64,000 nt of DNA from Akkermansia muciniphila (GCF_900184965.1 NZ_FXYA01000003.1:54158-118157), one strand, 5' to 3'. Positions 51,369 to 61,330 are shown, numbered from the stretch's first letter. Notes: generated from the letters alone by a model not told the origin. Made by a program: numbers and translations.

Positions 51369-53261
51369 TCAAATCACGGGAGAAATATGACGCTCCGCGA
51401 TTTCCCGGGCCACGAGGTCCGCGAATTGCTCAAAAGGCATCGCGCCCAGGTCCCCCTTGTCCCGGTGGCGGACGGAGACGGTGCCGTCTTCCGCCTCCCG
51501 CTGGCCGAGCACCAGCATGTAGGGAACGCGGTCCAGGCGGGCGTTGCGGATTTTGGCTCCGATTTTGTCCGGCGTTTCGTCCACTGTGACGCGCACGCCC
51601 CTGGAGGCCAGGGCGGCGCGATGCGCGGCGGCCACGTCCGTCACTTTGTCGGAGATGGGCAGCACGCGCACCTGTTCCGGAGAAAGCCAGGTGGGGAATT
51701 TCCCTTCAAAGTGTTCAATCAGAAGCCCCGTGAAGCGTTCCATGGAGCCGAAGGGAGCGCGGTGCACCATCACGGGCCGGTGCGGCTTGTTGTCCGCTCC
51801 GGTGTAATGGAGGTCAAAGCGTTCCGGCAGGTTGTAGTCCACCTGCACGGTGCCCAGCTGCCATTCGCGGCCAATGGCGTCGCGCACGATGAAGTCGATC
51901 TTGGGGCCGTAGAAGGCGGCTTCCCCAGCTTCCTCGCTGTAGTCCGCCCCCAGCCATTCCGCGGCTTCCCGCAGGGCCTGTTCCGCTTTGTCCCAGTTTT
52001 CCGGGGAACCCACGTATTTGTCGCTTTCCGGGTCGCGCATGGAAAGGCGCACGCGGTAGTCCGTCATGCCCAGCGTGCCGAAAATGGTTTTCACGATGCC
52101 CAGGCACTGGCGGATTTCCCCGGCCAGCTGATCAGGCGTGCAGAAGATGTGGGCGTCATCCTGCGTGAAACCGCGCACGCGCGTCATGCCGCCCAGTTCT
52201 CCGCTCTGTTCCCAGCGGTACACCGTGCCGAACTCCGCCAGCCGCACGGGAAGATCCCGGTAGGAATGGGCGTCATTCGCGTAAATCTTGATGTGGTGGG
52301 GGCAGTTCATCGGCTTGAGCATGTAGCCCTCAATAGTGCCGGTGGCCAGTCCATTGAACAATTCCGCGCAGGACGCCCCTTCCTGGCTGAGCTTCTCCAT
52401 GGCGTCCCGTTCCGGGATGGGCGCGTACTGGCTTTCCTGGTAATACGGGAAGTGGCCGGACGTGCGGTACAGGTCCAGCTTGCCGATGTTGGGCGTGTAC
52501 ACCTGGGAGTAGCCCAGCTTGTCCAGTTCCTCGGTGATGAAGTCCTGCAGGGAACGGCGGATGAGAGCCCCCTTGGGTTTCCAGAGGATGAGCCCCTGGC
52601 CCACGGACTCGTCAATGCAGAACAGGCCCAGTTCGCGGCCAAGTTTGCGGTGGTCCCGGCGGCGCGCTTCCTCCAGCCGTTCCAGATGCTCGTCAAGCTG
52701 GGTGCGGTTCGGGAAGCAGGTGCCGTAAATGCGCTGGAGCATGGGACGGTTTTTGTCCCCCTTGTAGAAGGCGCTCGCAACGCTCATGATCTTGAACGCC
52801 TTGCAGTTGCCCGTGCGGCCTACATGGGGGCCGGCGCACAGGTCCGTAAAATCTCCGTTGCGGTAGAGGGAAATTTCCTCGTCCTCCGGGATGTCGTTCA
52901 ACAGGTCGATCTTGAAACGGGAAGGCTCGTTGCGGGGCCCCAGGGCGCCTAATTCCCCGGATTCCGCCATCTTCATGGCATCCGCGCGGGAAATAATTTC
53001 CTTCTGGAAAACCTGGTTTTCCTTCACCACCTTTTTCATTTCCTCTTCTATGCGCTCAAAATCCTCTGTGCTGATGCGATGCTCCAGCTCCACGTCATAA
53101 TAAAAACCGTTGTCCACGGCGGGGCCTCTGGCCAGCTGGGCATCCGGCCAGAGGCGGCAGACAGCCGTAGCCAGAACGTGCGCGCAGGAGTGGCGCAGCC
53201 GTTCCAGATCAGACATCTGTTGGCGTTCTTCAAGAGTCTTTCTTTCCTTGTGTTCGGACAT
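51369..53261 (-). CDS. thrS: Threonyl-tRNA synthetase lacking the TGS domain
   Basis: 630 aa. The editing domain begins almost at once: LRHSCAHVLATAVCRLWPDA at residue 21, where E. coli ThrRS has it near residue 71. So the N-terminal TGS domain is absent, while the rest is intact: VDNGFYYDVELEHRI, GPHVGRTGNCKAFKI, the catalytic core with zinc ligands in MNCPHH, DDAHIF and VHRAPFGS, motif 2 around TVYRWEQSGELGG and the anticodon domain (VPYMLVLGQREAE). An insertion of about 30 residues before the catalytic Cys (YAPIPERDAMEKLSQEGASC) keeps the total near normal length. It charges tRNA-Thr and edits Ser-tRNA-Thr. Starts at ATG 53261. Confidence 0.96.
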   Translation of the reverse strand: MSEHKERKTLEERQQMSDLERLRHSCAHVLATAVCRLWPDAQLARGPAVDNGFYYDVELEHRISTEDFERIEEEMKKVVKENQVFQKEIISRADAMKMAESGELGALGPRNEPSRFKIDLLNDIPEDEEISLYRNGDFTDLCAGPHVGRTGNCKAFKIMSVASAFYKGDKNRPMLQRIYGTCFPNRTQLDEHLERLEEARRRDHRKLGRELGLFCIDESVGQGLILWKPKGALIRRSLQDFITEELDKLGYSQVYTPNIGKLDLYRTSGHFPYYQESQYAPIPERDAMEKLSQEGASCAELFNGLATGTIEGYMLKPMNCPHHIKIYANDAHSYRDLPVRLAEFGTVYRWEQSGELGGMTRVRGFTQDDAHIFCTPDQLAGEIRQCLGIVKTIFGTLGMTDYRVRLSMRDPESDKYVGSPENWDKAEQALREAAEWLGADYSEEAGEAAFYGPKIDFIVRDAIGREWQLGTVQVDYNLPERFDLHYTGADNKPHRPVMVHRAPFGSMERFTGLLIEHFEGKFPTWLSPEQVRVLPISDKVTDVAAAHRAALASRGVRVTVDETPDKIGAKIRNARLDRVPYMLVLGQREAEDGTVSVRHRDKGDLGAMPFEQFADLVAREIAERHISPVI

Positions 53262-53522
53262 ACGCGCATTAGTAAACCCCTCTTAAACGCTGTTGGCAAA
53301 TGCAAAAAGACTTTCTTCCCGAAAATTCAAGGCATGAACGCTGCGGAAAAGCCCTTCCGTCCGGATGGCGGATTCTTCTTGAACGCATCCTTTTCCTTTA
53401 CCCTCTCTCGTTCCTTTTCCCGTGGCGTCACGGCTGGCCGCCCCGCTTCAAAGACCGCGTCAACGCTTCCAACGAATGATTTACACCCGCAGCCGTTTAT
53501 GCCATAGTGGCGACCGGCTCTC

Positions 53523-55166
53523 ATGAACATCCTCCCCCTCTCCCTCCCTCTTTTCTGCCTCTGCCTTTCCTTCGGGTTCTCCCGGGGCGACCAGCCGCCT
53601 GACGGCTCTCCTGTCCGTTTCCAAATTAATATGGACCAGGCGCCGGAAAACAAGGCCCCGGCCCCCGGCCCCGTTCCGGATCAGAGCACGCCGTTGAACG
53701 CGGCCAAACTGCTGCTCCGCGCCCTTCAGGAAAAAACGGACTGGGAACACGAGCCATACCAGTCATTGCCCGCCACTTCCCCCTTTGTAAGCCAGCTCAG
53801 GCTAAAGAGCATCCTTTCCCGTCTGGAGGCGGTCCAGGGGTATGTCACCGGAGCGGCCCCGGAACGCCCCCCCTTTGTGGATGAAAACTCCATCATTGCC
53901 GAAGGCGACCTGGCGATGGCCTACATCCTGCTGCCGGACAAGACCAACCCGTACGTCTATGCGGCCACCGCCGTGGCTCTGGTGAAAAAAGGGGGCCAGT
54001 GGAAGGCCTCCCTGACTCCCGGAAGCTTTGACAACACATTCCTTCCTTTTGACGACCGCATCCGGGAAGAAGCGGAAAAACTGTCCTCGGAAGCCAGAAA
54101 GAAAATTTTCGGCCTTGCCCGCCAGTACTCCGTAGCCGCCGTCAAAACTGCCCTGGGACACATCAAGCGCTTCCGCCGGGAAGCCGTCAAGGGAACAACG
54201 GACGACGAACTTAAGAACCTGATTATCCGGACGGTGAAGGGGAACGACCCGGCCCTCATCGCCGCCTTGCTCGTTCCCCCGTACTACGAAGAATCCTCCA
54301 TTACCCAGAGCGCGCGCCTCACTCCCGTAGTCAAAGCCATGCGCCTCCAGGACAGAAGGGAGGAAAACCGCTATATCCAGCCTACCCACCTCAGCTTCAT
54401 GACCTTTCCGAACACCATCCTGGTTCCCCTGAGCCCCCACCCGGACGACCAGCTGGAGCCGAACAGCCGTGAAGAAGGCCAGCAGAAGGATGCCAATAAA
54501 AACCACGCGAAGAAGAACGGCAGGGACATCCACAGCATTGGAGCCTTGACCATCCTGCCGCCTCGCATGAGCATGCCGAACATCGACAAACCCGCTCTCA
54601 TTTACCGTTACGCGCTGGAAAAAACCACGGATCCCACAGACGGCCAGCCCGTCTTCAAGATGAACCTGACGGACGCTTTCACTTCCTGGAACCTGAAACC
54701 GGACGAATCCACCACCTCCCGCATCATGGCGGATTTCCACCGGACGTATCCTCCACTGGCCTTTCCCTCTCCGGAAGAGGCCGTAACCGCCGCCGGACGC
54801 GCCCTGGCGAACAGGGACAGCCTGACCATGATGCGCATGCTGGCCCCGGCCCACTTCGCCTCCGTGGAGAAATTTGAAGACGCGCTTTCCCAGTTGAAAA
54901 CAGCCATGAGCAGGATTCCCGCCCCGCACATCGGGGTAAAGGAAAAAGACGTTCCCAAAGTCAACGCGGCGTATGTTTCCGCCGCCAGAGACGGCAGTCC
55001 CGGGATCAAGGCCACCATCGGCGTGCAGCCGGCCTCCGGGAACGGTTTCTTCGCCAATAGTATCTTCGTCAACAATCTGTATTTTATCAAAACGGACGGC
55101 GGCTGGATGATCGCCGGGGCTGATGCGGAACATCCGCTGGAACTGGAGGAACCAAAAGCTTCCTGA
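53523..55166 (+). CDS. Large exported protein of unknown function
   Basis: 547 aa. Signal peptide at 1-21 (Leu/Phe/Cys-rich). A Pro-rich linker follows, then an alpha/beta region with no recognised motif: repeated sections such as FVSQLRLKSILSRLEAV, YVYAATAVALVKKGGQWKAS and NNLYFIKTDGGWMIAGAD look like NTF2-like or DUF4878-type beta sheets ending in 'x-GGWMI'. That suggests two or three repeated periplasmic domains (inference). Its position 57 bp before hemB on the same strand does not point to a shared function. Confidence 0.7.
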   Translation: MNILPLSLPLFCLCLSFGFSRGDQPPDGSPVRFQINMDQAPENKAPAPGPVPDQSTPLNAAKLLLRALQEKTDWEHEPYQSLPATSPFVSQLRLKSILSRLEAVQGYVTGAAPERPPFVDENSIIAEGDLAMAYILLPDKTNPYVYAATAVALVKKGGQWKASLTPGSFDNTFLPFDDRIREEAEKLSSEARKKIFGLARQYSVAAVKTALGHIKRFRREAVKGTTDDELKNLIIRTVKGNDPALIAALLVPPYYEESSITQSARLTPVVKAMRLQDRREENRYIQPTHLSFMTFPNTILVPLSPHPDDQLEPNSREEGQQKDANKNHAKKNGRDIHSIGALTILPPRMSMPNIDKPALIYRYALEKTTDPTDGQPVFKMNLTDAFTSWNLKPDESTTSRIMADFHRTYPPLAFPSPEEAVTAAGRALANRDSLTMMRMLAPAHFASVEKFEDALSQLKTAMSRIPAPHIGVKEKDVPKVNAAYVSAARDGSPGIKATIGVQPASGNGFFANSIFVNNLYFIKTDGGWMIAGADAEHPLELEEPKAS

Positions 55167-55223
55167 CGACATCCGCTCCGGAACGCCAGACCTTCCTGGA
55201 AAATTCCTTTTCATTACCACACC

Positions 55224-56219
55224 ATGATGAATCTACCGATACGGCCTCGCCGCAACAGAAAATCCGCCAACATCCGGGGCCTCATCCGGGAAACCTCCCT
55301 CGCCCCGGAACACCTCATTTATCCGGTCTTCGTTCATGAAGGAACCGGAAACCAGCCTATCCCCTCCCTGCCGGGGTGCACGCGCTGGAGCGTCAAGGGA
55401 CTGGTGGAGGAAGCCAAGCGTCTGATGGACCTGGGCATCCGGACGCTGGATCTTTTCCCGGCCATTCCGGATGAGAAAAAAACGCCGGACGCCTGCGAAG
55501 CCTGCAACCCTGACGGCCTTATCCCGCGCACCATTTACGCGCTTAAAAGCGAAGTGCCAGGCATCACCGTCATGACGGACGTAGCCCTGGACCCCTACAA
55601 TTCCAACGGCCATGACGGCTTGGTGGAATTCCGTTCCGACGGAACGATGGAAATCCTCAACGACGACTCCGTGGAGGTTCTCTGCCGCCAGGCATTGTGC
55701 CACGCGGATGCCGGGGCGGACATCGTCTCCCCCAGCGACATGATGGACGGCCGCGTGGCCGCCATCCGAGCCACTCTGGATTCCGAGGCCCTGGACGACG
55801 TTTCCATCATGGCTTATACCGCCAAGTACGCCAGCGCGCTGTACGGGCCGTTCCGCGGAGCTCTGGAAAGCGCGCCCAAGGAAGGGGATAAAAAAACCTA
55901 CCAGATGGATCCCGGCAACATCCGGGAAGCCCTGCGGGAAGCGCAGCTGGATGAAGCGGAGGGGGCGGACATCCTGATGGTGAAACCCGCCACATTGTAT
56001 CTGGACGTCATGGCCGCCATGCGGAAGCATGTAACCCTCCCCATAGCCGCCTATCATGTCAGCGGGGAGTACCTGATGATCAAGTCCGCCGCAGCCTCCG
56101 GCTGGCTGGATGAACGGGAAACCGTTCTGGAGACTCTAATCTCCATCCGGCGCGCCGGGGCTGATATGATCCTTACGTATTACGCCCCCCAGGCCGCCGA
56201 ATGGCTTCAACAACGCTGA
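55224..56219 (+). CDS. hemB: Delta-aminolevulinic acid dehydratase (porphobilinogen synthase)
   Basis: 331 aa, joins two ALA molecules into porphobilinogen in heme synthesis. Schiff-base lysines in MAYTAKYASALYGPFR and ILMVKPATLYLD. The metal segment reads DVALDPYNSNGHDGLV, with Asp in place of the three zinc cysteines, so it is the magnesium-dependent, cysteine-free class. The N-terminal arm PRRNRKSANIRGLIRET is complete. The next gene begins 57 bp after the stop. Confidence 0.96.
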   Translation: MMNLPIRPRRNRKSANIRGLIRETSLAPEHLIYPVFVHEGTGNQPIPSLPGCTRWSVKGLVEEAKRLMDLGIRTLDLFPAIPDEKKTPDACEACNPDGLIPRTIYALKSEVPGITVMTDVALDPYNSNGHDGLVEFRSDGTMEILNDDSVEVLCRQALCHADAGADIVSPSDMMDGRVAAIRATLDSEALDDVSIMAYTAKYASALYGPFRGALESAPKEGDKKTYQMDPGNIREALREAQLDEAEGADILMVKPATLYLDVMAAMRKHVTLPIAAYHVSGEYLMIKSAAASGWLDERETVLETLISIRRAGADMILTYYAPQAAEWLQQR

Positions 56220-56275
56220 CGCCGCGCGGCCACCGAACAGGAGGTGGACGTACGGCCCAGAATACCTCCCTCCGC

Positions 56276-56647
56276 ATGTCTACCTCCACAAAAATCATTG
56301 TCGGCGTCGTGATCGTCGTCGTTATGGCGCTTACTTCCTTCTGGGGAGTTTACGCGCCTTCCTTTTCGGAAGCCTATATACTGCCCGTCCAGATGACGGC
56401 GGCTGACGGAACACCGCTTGGCGACTTCCAGTGCCGTCCTGTAGCCGGGGAAAACGGAAAAACGCTCCTGGTCTTCCGGGACGCGGATTTCCTGCGCCAG
56501 ACTACGGGCGGCATGGTGCATTCCAAAATCATCCTTTCCTACAAAGGCACGCCGTTCTTTGAAGGAATCGTCCCCGGCCCCATGGAGGCCATTGAAATTC
56601 CCTCCGGCAGCCTTCCTCTCCCCTTCCGGGAACTCCGGAATAACTGA
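56276..56647 (+). CDS. Small membrane-anchored protein, unknown
   Basis: 123 aa from ATG 56276; an upstream ATG at 56201 would overlap hemB and read poorly. One N-terminal membrane helix (TKIIVGVVIVVVMALTSFW) precedes about 90 periplasmic residues of beta-like sequence (EAYILPVQMTAADGTPLGDF, LLVFRDADFLRQTTG). No family recognised. It may be co-transcribed with hemB. Confidence 0.6.
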   Translation: MSTSTKIIVGVVIVVVMALTSFWGVYAPSFSEAYILPVQMTAADGTPLGDFQCRPVAGENGKTLLVFRDADFLRQTTGGMVHSKIILSYKGTPFFEGIVPGPMEAIEIPSGSLPLPFRELRNN

Positions 56648-56746
56648 AGACGCTCCCGGCGGCCGTCCTGTTATGGCATTGTTACTGAAAGGGCGCAGGT
56701 TTCTCTATACAACGGGGGAAACATTGTGGTTTTATAAAATCAAACG

Positions 56747-57451
56747 ATGAGTGATTCAGCCTATACCATTCTGATTGCGGAGGACGACGACAGCATCAGG
56801 CATGCCCTGACGGATGTTCTGACCGCATCCGGCTACGAGGTGCTGGCGCAGGAAGAAGGACTGGCCGCCATCCATGCCGTGCGGGAACGCAATTTCGACC
56901 TCGCCCTGCTGGACGTGGCCATGCCGGGCGCGGACGGCTTCCACGTGCTGCAGGTCATGTCCAAGGAACGCCCCGGAACGCCTGTCATCATGCTTACGGC
57001 CCGCGGAGAGGAGGAAGACCGCGTGCAGGGGCTCAAGCTGGGAGCGGATGACTACATTGTCAAGCCGTTCAGCATCCGGGAATTGCTCGCCCGCATTGAG
57101 GCCGTGCTGCGCAGGTCTCCGGAACGGCCGCGCCAGCTCCGGGAAATCAGTATCCCCGGCGCCACCCTGGACAGCGCCAACCGCCTGATCACCTTTAAGG
57201 ACGGGAGGGAAACCTCCCTGACCGCGCGGGAATTCGAATTCCTCACCTACATGGCCACCCACCCCAACCGCGTTATCACAAGGGACGAACTGCTCCGGCG
57301 CGTATGGGACGTGGATCCGCGCCTGACGGATACGCGCTCCGTGGAAATGACCGTCATGCGCCTCCGGGACAAGCTCGGGGCCATTTCCGCCTCCCCCCTG
57401 GAGACGCTCAGAAGCCAGGGCTACCGCTGGAATTCATCCTTCGTTTCCTGA
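56747..57451 (+). CDS. OmpR/PhoB-type response regulator
   Basis: 234 aa. Receiver domain (about 1-120) with acidic DDD near the N-terminus, phosphoacceptor Asp in LALLDVAMPGADGFHVL, Thr in MLTARGEEED and Lys in DYIVKPFSIREL. The winged-helix domain (about 130-232) has TAREFEFLTYMATHPNRVIT and VEMTVMRLRDKLG as in OmpR/PhoB. It is followed 3 bp later by its sensor kinase. The signal is unknown. Confidence 0.95.
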   Translation: MSDSAYTILIAEDDDSIRHALTDVLTASGYEVLAQEEGLAAIHAVRERNFDLALLDVAMPGADGFHVLQVMSKERPGTPVIMLTARGEEEDRVQGLKLGADDYIVKPFSIRELLARIEAVLRRSPERPRQLREISIPGATLDSANRLITFKDGRETSLTAREFEFLTYMATHPNRVITRDELLRRVWDVDPRLTDTRSVEMTVMRLRDKLGAISASPLETLRSQGYRWNSSFVS

Positions 57452-57454
57452 CCC

Positions 57455-59092
57455 GTGAACCGGCGCATACGCATCATTCTTCTGGCAATCAGCCTGCTTC
57501 TGGTCATCGGCATGCTCGGCTGGCTCACCCATGTTTTGCTGGTGCAGGCGGAAGAAACGGGCCATTCGGAACAGCGTATCAGGGTGGAAGCCCTGGCTCA
57601 TGAAGCCAGACTGGAAATGGACCGCCTGCTGACCTCCTTCATCACGTTCGAACAGGCCCGCGGCTATTTTGAATACCAGCCCGTTTACGCCTACAAGCGT
57701 CCCTATGACCTGAGGATGGACTCCCCGGTTCCCGGAGAAGCAACCCGCAGCTCCAACCTTGCCGCCTATTTGCCGGACTACGTTACAGCCTACATTCAGA
57801 TTTCCCCTGCCGGGCGCGTAACTGGCCCCGCTCTGCCTCCGGAGCTTGCCGATAGGCTGAATGAACAGAAGGATCTTTACCAACGGCTGAACGGCAAGGT
57901 CTCCTCCCTTACTTCCGTGCCGTCCAGCGGTAACCTCTGGGCGGATATCCGGAATGAAATTCTGCATGAATCTCCGGAACCGGAACCAACGGCATCCGGA
58001 GCCCCGGCGCAAGTGGAAACCGTCACATCCTTCGTTCCCGTGGAAGACGGAGGGAATCTTTACATCCTGCGCCAGGTGCGCACCAGCCGCGGCATTTATT
58101 TACAGGGGGCCCTGATGAACATGGACAGCCTGAACAGGAGCCTGCCCGGCCGTGTAAAGACGCTGCTCCCCTACAGCCGCCTGGCAACTTTCGACCCTTC
58201 CTCCCCGCCCCCGGAGGAAGACCGGCAGGCGGGCGCACTCCCCTTTGCCAACGCCCCCCTGGTTTTTCTTCCGGGAGACACCGGAGCCGTCCCCCTTCAG
58301 GACCACAAAAAAATGCTGGCCTGGACGCTCACCCTCATCTGGAGCATGGTGCTCCTGGGTGCGGCCGGGGTCATCTGGCTCATGCTGGGCACCTTCCGCC
58401 TGGAACAGCGCCGCGGGGACTTCGTCTCCGCCGTCACCCATGAACTCCGGACGCCTCTCACCTCCTTCTCCCTGTACACGGAAATGCTGGAAGACGGCAT
58501 GGTGCCGGAACAGAAAAAGCCGGAATACTACGCCAACATGCAGCGGGAATGCCGCCGTCTGGAACATCTGATTGAAAACGTGCTCTCCTACTCCCGGCTT
58601 CAGCGGAACGCCATCCGCCGAGCGCGGGACACGCTCACCTGCCAGGAGCTTTTTGAACCCATTGCGGAAAAAATAGAACGCCGCCTCCGGGAGGCGGGCA
58701 TCAGTTTCTCTTTTGCCTTGGCCCAGCCCATCCGCATTCTTCCCATCCATACGGACGCCGTTTCCGTAGAGCAGATTATGGACAACCTGACTTCCAACGC
58801 CATTAAATACGCCAAGGGAGAAAACGCCAAGGTCCAGCTCACCGTCCAGGCGGACCGCCACAACATCGTCATCCGCTTCCGCGACAACGGCCCCGGCATT
58901 TCCCCGAAAAACCGCAAGCTTGTCTTCAAGCCTTTCCGGCGCACACAAGACGCCACCAACAGCAGGAAACCCGGCGTAGGCCTGGGTCTGGCGCTGGCAA
59001 GGGACACGGCCCGTTCCCTGGGGGGAGACCTGAAACTGGAATTCGGCACCCTGGGCGGAGCCAGCTTTCTGCTGACGATTCCCAAATCCTGA
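57455..59092 (+). CDS. Membrane sensor histidine kinase
   Basis: 545 aa from GTG 57455. N-terminal membrane helix (about 5-28), a periplasmic sensor region of about 250 residues without a recognised fold, a second membrane helix (about 288-312), then the kinase core: H-box VTHELRTPLTSFSLYTEML, N-box DNLTSNAIKYAKGEN, G1 FRDNGPGIS, G2 GVGLGLALARDTARSLGG. Because the regulator precedes it by 3 bp, the two form one two-component system. No target gene is evident nearby. Confidence 0.95.
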   Translation: MNRRIRIILLAISLLLVIGMLGWLTHVLLVQAEETGHSEQRIRVEALAHEARLEMDRLLTSFITFEQARGYFEYQPVYAYKRPYDLRMDSPVPGEATRSSNLAAYLPDYVTAYIQISPAGRVTGPALPPELADRLNEQKDLYQRLNGKVSSLTSVPSSGNLWADIRNEILHESPEPEPTASGAPAQVETVTSFVPVEDGGNLYILRQVRTSRGIYLQGALMNMDSLNRSLPGRVKTLLPYSRLATFDPSSPPPEEDRQAGALPFANAPLVFLPGDTGAVPLQDHKKMLAWTLTLIWSMVLLGAAGVIWLMLGTFRLEQRRGDFVSAVTHELRTPLTSFSLYTEMLEDGMVPEQKKPEYYANMQRECRRLEHLIENVLSYSRLQRNAIRRARDTLTCQELFEPIAEKIERRLREAGISFSFALAQPIRILPIHTDAVSVEQIMDNLTSNAIKYAKGENAKVQLTVQADRHNIVIRFRDNGPGISPKNRKLVFKPFRRTQDATNSRKPGVGLGLALARDTARSLGGDLKLEFGTLGGASFLLTIPKS

Positions 59093-59298
59093 ACCTGCCG
59101 GCAAAAACCGGAATTTGCCTCCCGGCCCGCACGAAAGAACCCTTCCCGGACATTCCATAAAATATTCCGTCCAACATGTATGCGCTTGCCTTCCCTTGAC
59201 GGATATGTGACATTGACCAGCAACGCACGGCAGGGTGAAAACTTTCCGCTTGCCTCCCTTCCGGCGCGGCGGAACGCACAAACACAGGACATGCCATC

Positions 59299-60231
59299 AT
59301 GAGCAAAAGGATTTTGATTACCGGAGGCGCCGGCTTCATCGGCTCCCACCTCAGCGAACGGCTCCTCAAGGAAGGCCATGAAGTCATCTGCATGGATAAC
59401 TTCTTTACGGGCAGCAAACAAAACGTCCTCCACCTGAAGGATTATCCAGGATTTGAATTAATACGCCATGACGTTACCGTTCCCTATGTCATGGAGGTTG
59501 ATCAAATCTACAATCTGGCCTGTCCCGCCTCTCCCCCCCATTATCAGTTTGACCCCATCCACACAATGAAAACCTCCGTGCTGGGCGCGCTGAATATGCT
59601 GGGCCTCGCCAAACGGTGCAAAGCCAGAATCCTCCAGGCCTCCACCAGCGAAGTATACGGAGATCCCATGGTCCATCCCCAGCCGGAAACCTACTGGGGA
59701 AACGTCAACCCCGTAGGTGTCCGCTCCTGCTACGATGAAGGTAAAAGATGCGCGGAGACCCTGTTCATGGATTACCGCCGCATGAACGGAGTGGACGTTC
59801 GCATCATCCGCATCTTCAACACCTACGGACCGCGAATGAACCCGAACGACGGTAGAGTAGTCTCTAACTTCATCGTTCAGGCGCTGAAGGGGGAAGACAT
59901 CACCATTTACGGAACGGGCAAACAGACCCGGAGTTTCCAGTACGTGGACGACCTGGTGGAGGGAATGGTGCGCATGATGGATACGGAAGGTTTTTCCGGC
60001 CCTGTCAACCTGGGTAATCCAGGGGAATTCACCATGCTGGAACTGGCGGAAAAAGTCATTGAAATGACAGGTTCTTCTTCCAAAACAGTCTTCCGTCCTC
60101 TGCCCCTGGACGACCCGACCCAGCGCAAACCGGATATTCGGCTTGCGGAAGAAAAACTGGGGTGGAAGCCTCATATTTCACTGGAAAAAGGGTTGGAAAA
60201 AACTATCGCCTATTTCCGGAGCATCCTCTAA
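59299..60231 (+). CDS. UDP-glucuronate decarboxylase (UDP-xylose synthase)
   Basis: 310 aa, extended SDR. NAD loop [48 protein letters not shown] (typical of UXS), [16 protein letters not shown] and the active-site [11 protein letters not shown] with the YxxxK-like Tyr and Lys. [20 protein letters not shown] and [14 protein letters not shown] complete it. It makes UDP-xylose from UDP-glucuronate. A UDP-glucose dehydrogenase would be needed to supply the substrate; none is in the window. Confidence 0.92.
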   Translation: MSKRILITGGAGFIGSHLSERLLKEGHEVICMDNFFTGSKQNVLHLKDYPGFELIRHDVTVPYVMEVDQIYNLACPASPPHYQFDPIHTMKTSVLGALNMLGLAKRCKARILQASTSEVYGDPMVHPQPETYWGNVNPVGVRSCYDEGKRCAETLFMDYRRMNGVDVRIIRIFNTYGPRMNPNDGRVVSNFIVQALKGEDITIYGTGKQTRSFQYVDDLVEGMVRMMDTEGFSGPVNLGNPGEFTMLELAEKVIEMTGSSSKTVFRPLPLDDPTQRKPDIRLAEEKLGWKPHISLEKGLEKTIAYFRSIL

Positions 60232-60280
60232 AAATTTGGGAATGCCGTCAACCTCAGCGGATGCTGGAAGAATTTCCATT

Positions 60281-60350
60281 GCATGCCGCTCCCCTGGCGG
60301 GCTGCCCGGAAATTACGGGAAGCCATACACATACCGGAGGTGCGGCATGC
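60281..60350. other. Long-range inverted repeat, possible structured leader
   Basis: GCATGCCGC (60281-60289) is perfectly complementary to GCGGCATGC (60342-60350). Between them GGCT pairs with AGCC and CCCG with CGGG around GAAATTA, giving a nested stem. The element lies between the UDP-xylose synthase and the thioesterase. It does not match a riboswitch I know, and no T-tract follows. Confidence 0.4.
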
Positions 60351-60374
60351 CCAACAGCCGGATATTACCCGTTT

Positions 60375-60403
60375 TTGACTGGCTCTGAAAAAATGGTTTT
60401 ACT
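60375..60403 (+). promoter_or_regulatory. Possible promoter of the acyl-ACP thioesterase gene
   Basis: TTGACT (60375-60380), 17-bp spacer, TTTACT (60398-60403). The gene starts at 60417, so the leader would be short. The -10 is weak. Confidence 0.35.
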
Positions 60404-60416
60404 ATCATAAGATGTT

Positions 60417-61166
60417 ATGGAACATGCCAGCGCCAAGGAAATCTATTCCGTTCAGGCAACCGTCCGCACTTACGAAAGCGGAGCGGATGGCCTGATGAAA
60501 CCGGAAACGGTTCTGCTTTGGTTTCAGGAAATAGCGGAAACCCATGCCTCCTGCCTGGGGTTCGGCTATGATTTTGTAACGTCCCGCAGCCTGGCTTGGG
60601 TGGAAGTGCGCCTGGATGCGGCCGTCAGCCGCCTTCCCCGGTGGAAGGAAACGGTGGAACTCCGCACCTGGACAGCCCAGGAAACGCCTCTGCTGGCGCG
60701 CCGCAACATGGAAATCAGGGATGCCCAGGGCAACTGCATTGTTGCAGCAAGCTGCCTGTGGGCTGTCATTGATATACGCCGCAGGCGTCCGGTGCCATTA
60801 AACAGGCACATCAGCTCTTTCCCGGATACCCCATGCGACGAAACGGTAACTCCGGTATCCATGGATATTTCGGGACTTCTGCCAGTTATCAGGGAATGGA
60901 CGGCGGAACGCCGCGATACGGATTTCAACCGCCACATCAACAATGCCGCCTACCTGTCCTGGGCCCTGGACTCCCTGCCGGACTCCTGGCTAGAGAACCA
61001 TCAGCTGACGGGAATTCACCTGCATTTCAGAAAAGAAACCCATGCGGGAGATTCCATGAAATCCCTGCTGTTCTTCCGTGACTCCCTCACTTCCCACCAG
61101 CTCATGCACGGAGATGAATTGCGGGTGGAAGTGGTATTGGAATGGAAAACCGCTGAAATCGCATAA
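60417..61166 (+). CDS. Acyl-ACP thioesterase (FatA-like)
   Basis: 249 aa, a double hotdog fold. First half: SVQATVRTYESGADG, VLLWFQEIAETHASCLGFGY and VELRTWTAQETPLLARRNMEI. Second half: AERRDTDFNRHINNAAYLSW, with the conserved catalytic-region RHxNNxxYxxW, and IHLHFRKETHAGDS. The enzyme releases fatty acids from acyl-ACP in the cytosol. It stands alone. Confidence 0.9.
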   Translation: MEHASAKEIYSVQATVRTYESGADGLMKPETVLLWFQEIAETHASCLGFGYDFVTSRSLAWVEVRLDAAVSRLPRWKETVELRTWTAQETPLLARRNMEIRDAQGNCIVAASCLWAVIDIRRRRPVPLNRHISSFPDTPCDETVTPVSMDISGLLPVIREWTAERRDTDFNRHINNAAYLSWALDSLPDSWLENHQLTGIHLHFRKETHAGDSMKSLLFFRDSLTSHQLMHGDELRVEVVLEWKTAEIA

Positions 61167-61295
61167 AAAAGGCCCTGTTACTCGCGTTCCGGTTTTTTCC
61201 GGCTCCGGATAGCGGAAGAGGGGGCCGGGAACATTTGGCGCGTTTTTACCTCATTTTTGCCCCTCTTGGGGCACTGGCGGGTTTTCCCTGGGCAA

Positions 61296-61330
61296 CAGAG
61301 CCGTTCCGGAGTTGTTCCGGAACGGCTCTG
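61296..61330 (-). terminator. Strong hairpin after the autotransporter gene
   Basis: Perfect 14-bp stem CAGAGCCGTTCCGG (61296-61309) with CCGGAACGGCTCTG (61317-61330) and a 7-nt loop, 53 bp beyond the autotransporter stop. No clear T-tract on either strand, so termination may be factor-dependent or the hairpin may stabilise the RNA 3' end. Confidence 0.55.

Noticed and set aside
60281-60350. Known riboswitch
   Set aside because: I could not match the conserved cores of cobalamin, SAM, TPP, glycine, c-di-GMP or ZTP riboswitches, and the flanking genes give no ligand hint.
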